DNA from: CAYHBS01 sp964360995
GTDB lineage: Bacteria > Patescibacteriota > Minisyncoccia > Ryanbacterales > HO2-45-13
DNA: 14,007 nt
Assembly (NCBI GenBank): GCA_964360995.1
Contig: CAYHYZ010000017.1
Coordinates: 1-14,007 of the forward strand
Direction: 5' to 3'
The notes under the pieces were generated by a model. That model was not told the DNA's origin, searched no databases, and worked only from the letters and a program-made list of their open reading frames with translations. Below, one piece after another: positions 12,951-14,007 of this stretch. A program made the translations under genes and the position numbers. Positions within the stretch are counted from its first letter, which is position 1; each line of letters begins with the position of its first letter.

Positions 12951-14007
12951 GTGTATATCATAACCGCCATACCACTGAAAGTCATTTATCCTGCGCACGC
13001 TGAAATGCCGCTCACCTATTTTTCTCGCACGCAACTGTCCATCGGATCAATTATTTCCATACCGCTCCGCAAACGCGTGGAACGCGGTATCGTCATCGCG
13101 ACACATCCTGCAGGACTGGCAAAACTTTCACTGAAAACTGCAACATTTATTCCGAGAAAGATTGAAGTTACTATTCCCCCATTTGTACTGCCGCCGTGGA
13201 TGATAACTGCCGCCGAGCGCACGGCAGATATGTATATTGCGCAGCGTGGAGCGGTCATTGGCACCATGCTATTAGCCTCTTTACTCCCACCAAAGCAATC
13301 TGCGGAAATGCCTGCACCGGGAAGTGGATTTCAGGAATCGGTGATTATTGGATCTTCGGTGCATCGCATGACTGCTTACCGCGACATCATTGCGCGCTCC
13401 AAGGGGAGCGTGTGGATTATGTGTCCCACTGCGCTCCGTGCCGACGCACTTGCTCAATCACTCACAGATCTCCATCCTACTTTACTCCATGGTGGCATGA
13501 GTAAAAAACAATTACTGCGCGCGTACCACGCTGCGTGCGCTCACCAATCCGTTGTGATTGCAACGGCGTCCGCGCTGGGATATATGCCCACGTCAGCATC
13601 GCAATTAATTATTGAAGACGCGGCAAACACACACTGGGCACGCCGTGAACGTCCTTATCTCGACATCCGTACGCTGATTCGCGCTATGGCGCGGGAAAAG
13701 GGCGTTCCGTTACTCTGGGGCTCACTACACGATTCACTCACCTTCCCAATTGACAGTGACGTATTTATAAATGCACACCGGCTGACTGGTCCACGCGCAC
13801 CCATTGCGCTCATTGATATGACTGCGGAAATTCCGAGTGGGAAGGAGCGGGCACTACTGTCTCACGCATTACGCAGTGAGATCGAACATACACGTGTCCC
13901 CACACTGCTCTATGTCAGCAGAAAAGGATATGCTCCAACATTACTGTGCGCGGATTGTGGCACACCGATGCGATGTCTTTCTTGCGCACACGTACTTTCA
14001 CTCAGCG
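12951..14007 (+). CDS. priA: PriA-like primosomal protein N' with eroded helicase motifs, C-terminus cut by window edge
   Basis: PriA is normally a superfamily 2 helicase that reloads the replisome at collapsed forks. The frame runs 352 codons to the edge. I choose the GTG at 12951 because it restores the N-terminal strand YIITAIPLK and the DNA 3'-end-binding domain (about 1-100, with LTYFS and GSIISIPLRKR); the ATG at 13005 would remove 18 residues of it. The helicase lobe aligns with E. coli PriA by HGGMSKKQ, IATASAL, GSLHDSL and YVSRKGYAPTLLC, but key residues are lost: GSSVHRMT (134-141) replaces the Walker A GVTGSGKT, with M for the lysine, and EDAA (222-225) replaces DEEH. The zinc cysteines C333, C336, C342 and C345 remain. 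ATP hydrolysis is unlikely; DNA binding and protein docking could persist. The reading frame is intact, so this is not a simple pseudogene. Confidence 0.85.
   Translation, partial: MYIITAIPLKVIYPAHAEMPLTYFSRTQLSIGSIISIPLRKRVERGIVIATHPAGLAKLSLKTATFIPRKIEVTIPPFVLPPWMITAAERTADMYIAQRGAVIGTMLLASLLPPKQSAEMPAPGSGFQESVIIGSSVHRMTAYRDIIARSKGSVWIMCPTALRADALAQSLTDLHPTLLHGGMSKKQLLRAYHAACAHQSVVIATASALGYMPTSASQLIIEDAANTHWARRERPYLDIRTLIRAMAREKGVPLLWGSLHDSLTFPIDSDVFINAHRLTGPRAPIALIDMTAEIPSGKERALLSHALRSEIEHTRVPTLLYVSRKGYAPTLLCADCGTPMRCLSCAHVLSLS
12957..12985 (-). promoter_or_regulatory. Putative promoter for murC
   Basis: On the minus strand ATGACT (12985-12980; four of six) and TATGAT (12962-12957; five of six) are 17 bases apart. 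The predicted start is near 12950, leaving about seven bases before the ATG at 12943 and excluding the ATG at 12961 as the start. The whole element lies inside the first codons of the divergent priA gene. Confidence 0.42.

Noticed and set aside
12944..12985. Longer murC starts at 12961 or 12985
   Set aside because: They overlap the priA start and the predicted murC -10 box; the Rossmann strand is complete from the ATG at 12943.
1..14007. Mobile element, CRISPR array, toxin-antitoxin or other defence system
   Set aside because: No direct-repeat arrays, transposase motifs, terminal inverted repeats or unexplained accessory genes were visible; all coding space is filled by identifiable housekeeping or envelope genes.

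Overview
The window reads as a compact chromosomal segment of a bacterium with a reduced genome, most likely a member of the Candidate Phyla Radiation (Patescibacteria, Parcubacteria-like). This is inferred from several traits together: nearly gapless genes, short versions of housekeeping proteins (prolyl-tRNA synthetase without its editing insert, a short MurC), a primosomal PriA protein whose helicase motifs are eroded, a PEGA-domain membrane protein of the type common in these lineages, and no Shine-Dalgarno sequence before any start codon. No mobile element, CRISPR array, tRNA, rRNA or phage gene was seen, and no gene-free stretch exceeds about 95 bases.

Layout. From 10637 down to 1, eleven genes lie on the minus strand. 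A second mreB (10637-9627) is followed by the clamp-loader delta' subunit (9625-8858), ribosome recycling factor frr (8819-8265) and the site-2 protease rseP (8252-7170). After a hairpin come proS (7111-5873), mreB (5868-4816), mreC, mreD and the penicillin-binding protein 2 gene mrdA (ending at 1901). A promoter at the mrdA stop codon then drives greA (1826-1341) and lysS, which runs off the left edge. On the right, a PEGA-domain gene (10731-11639, plus) diverges from the second mreB and converges with murC (12943-11636, minus), the two stop codons sharing one CTAG. priA (12951 onward, plus) is head-to-head with murC and runs off the right edge.

Functional picture. MreB, MreC, MreD and PBP2 form most of an elongasome for lateral wall growth, MurC makes the wall precursor UDP-MurNAc-L-alanine, and the second MreB and PEGA protein may belong to the same envelope module. 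LysRS, ProRS, RRF and GreA serve translation and transcription; delta' and PriA serve replication and restart. The order frr-rseP-proS matches the conserved frr-uppS-cdsA-dxr-rseP-proS cluster of Firmicutes with the three lipid and isoprenoid genes missing.

This is mainly a housekeeping region and I do not claim a wholly new system. The most interesting points are the catalytically eroded PriA, the insert-free ProRS, the hairpin/promoter overlap directly before proS, and a consistent pattern of SD-less genes whose predicted promoters lie only 0-17 bases from the start codon.
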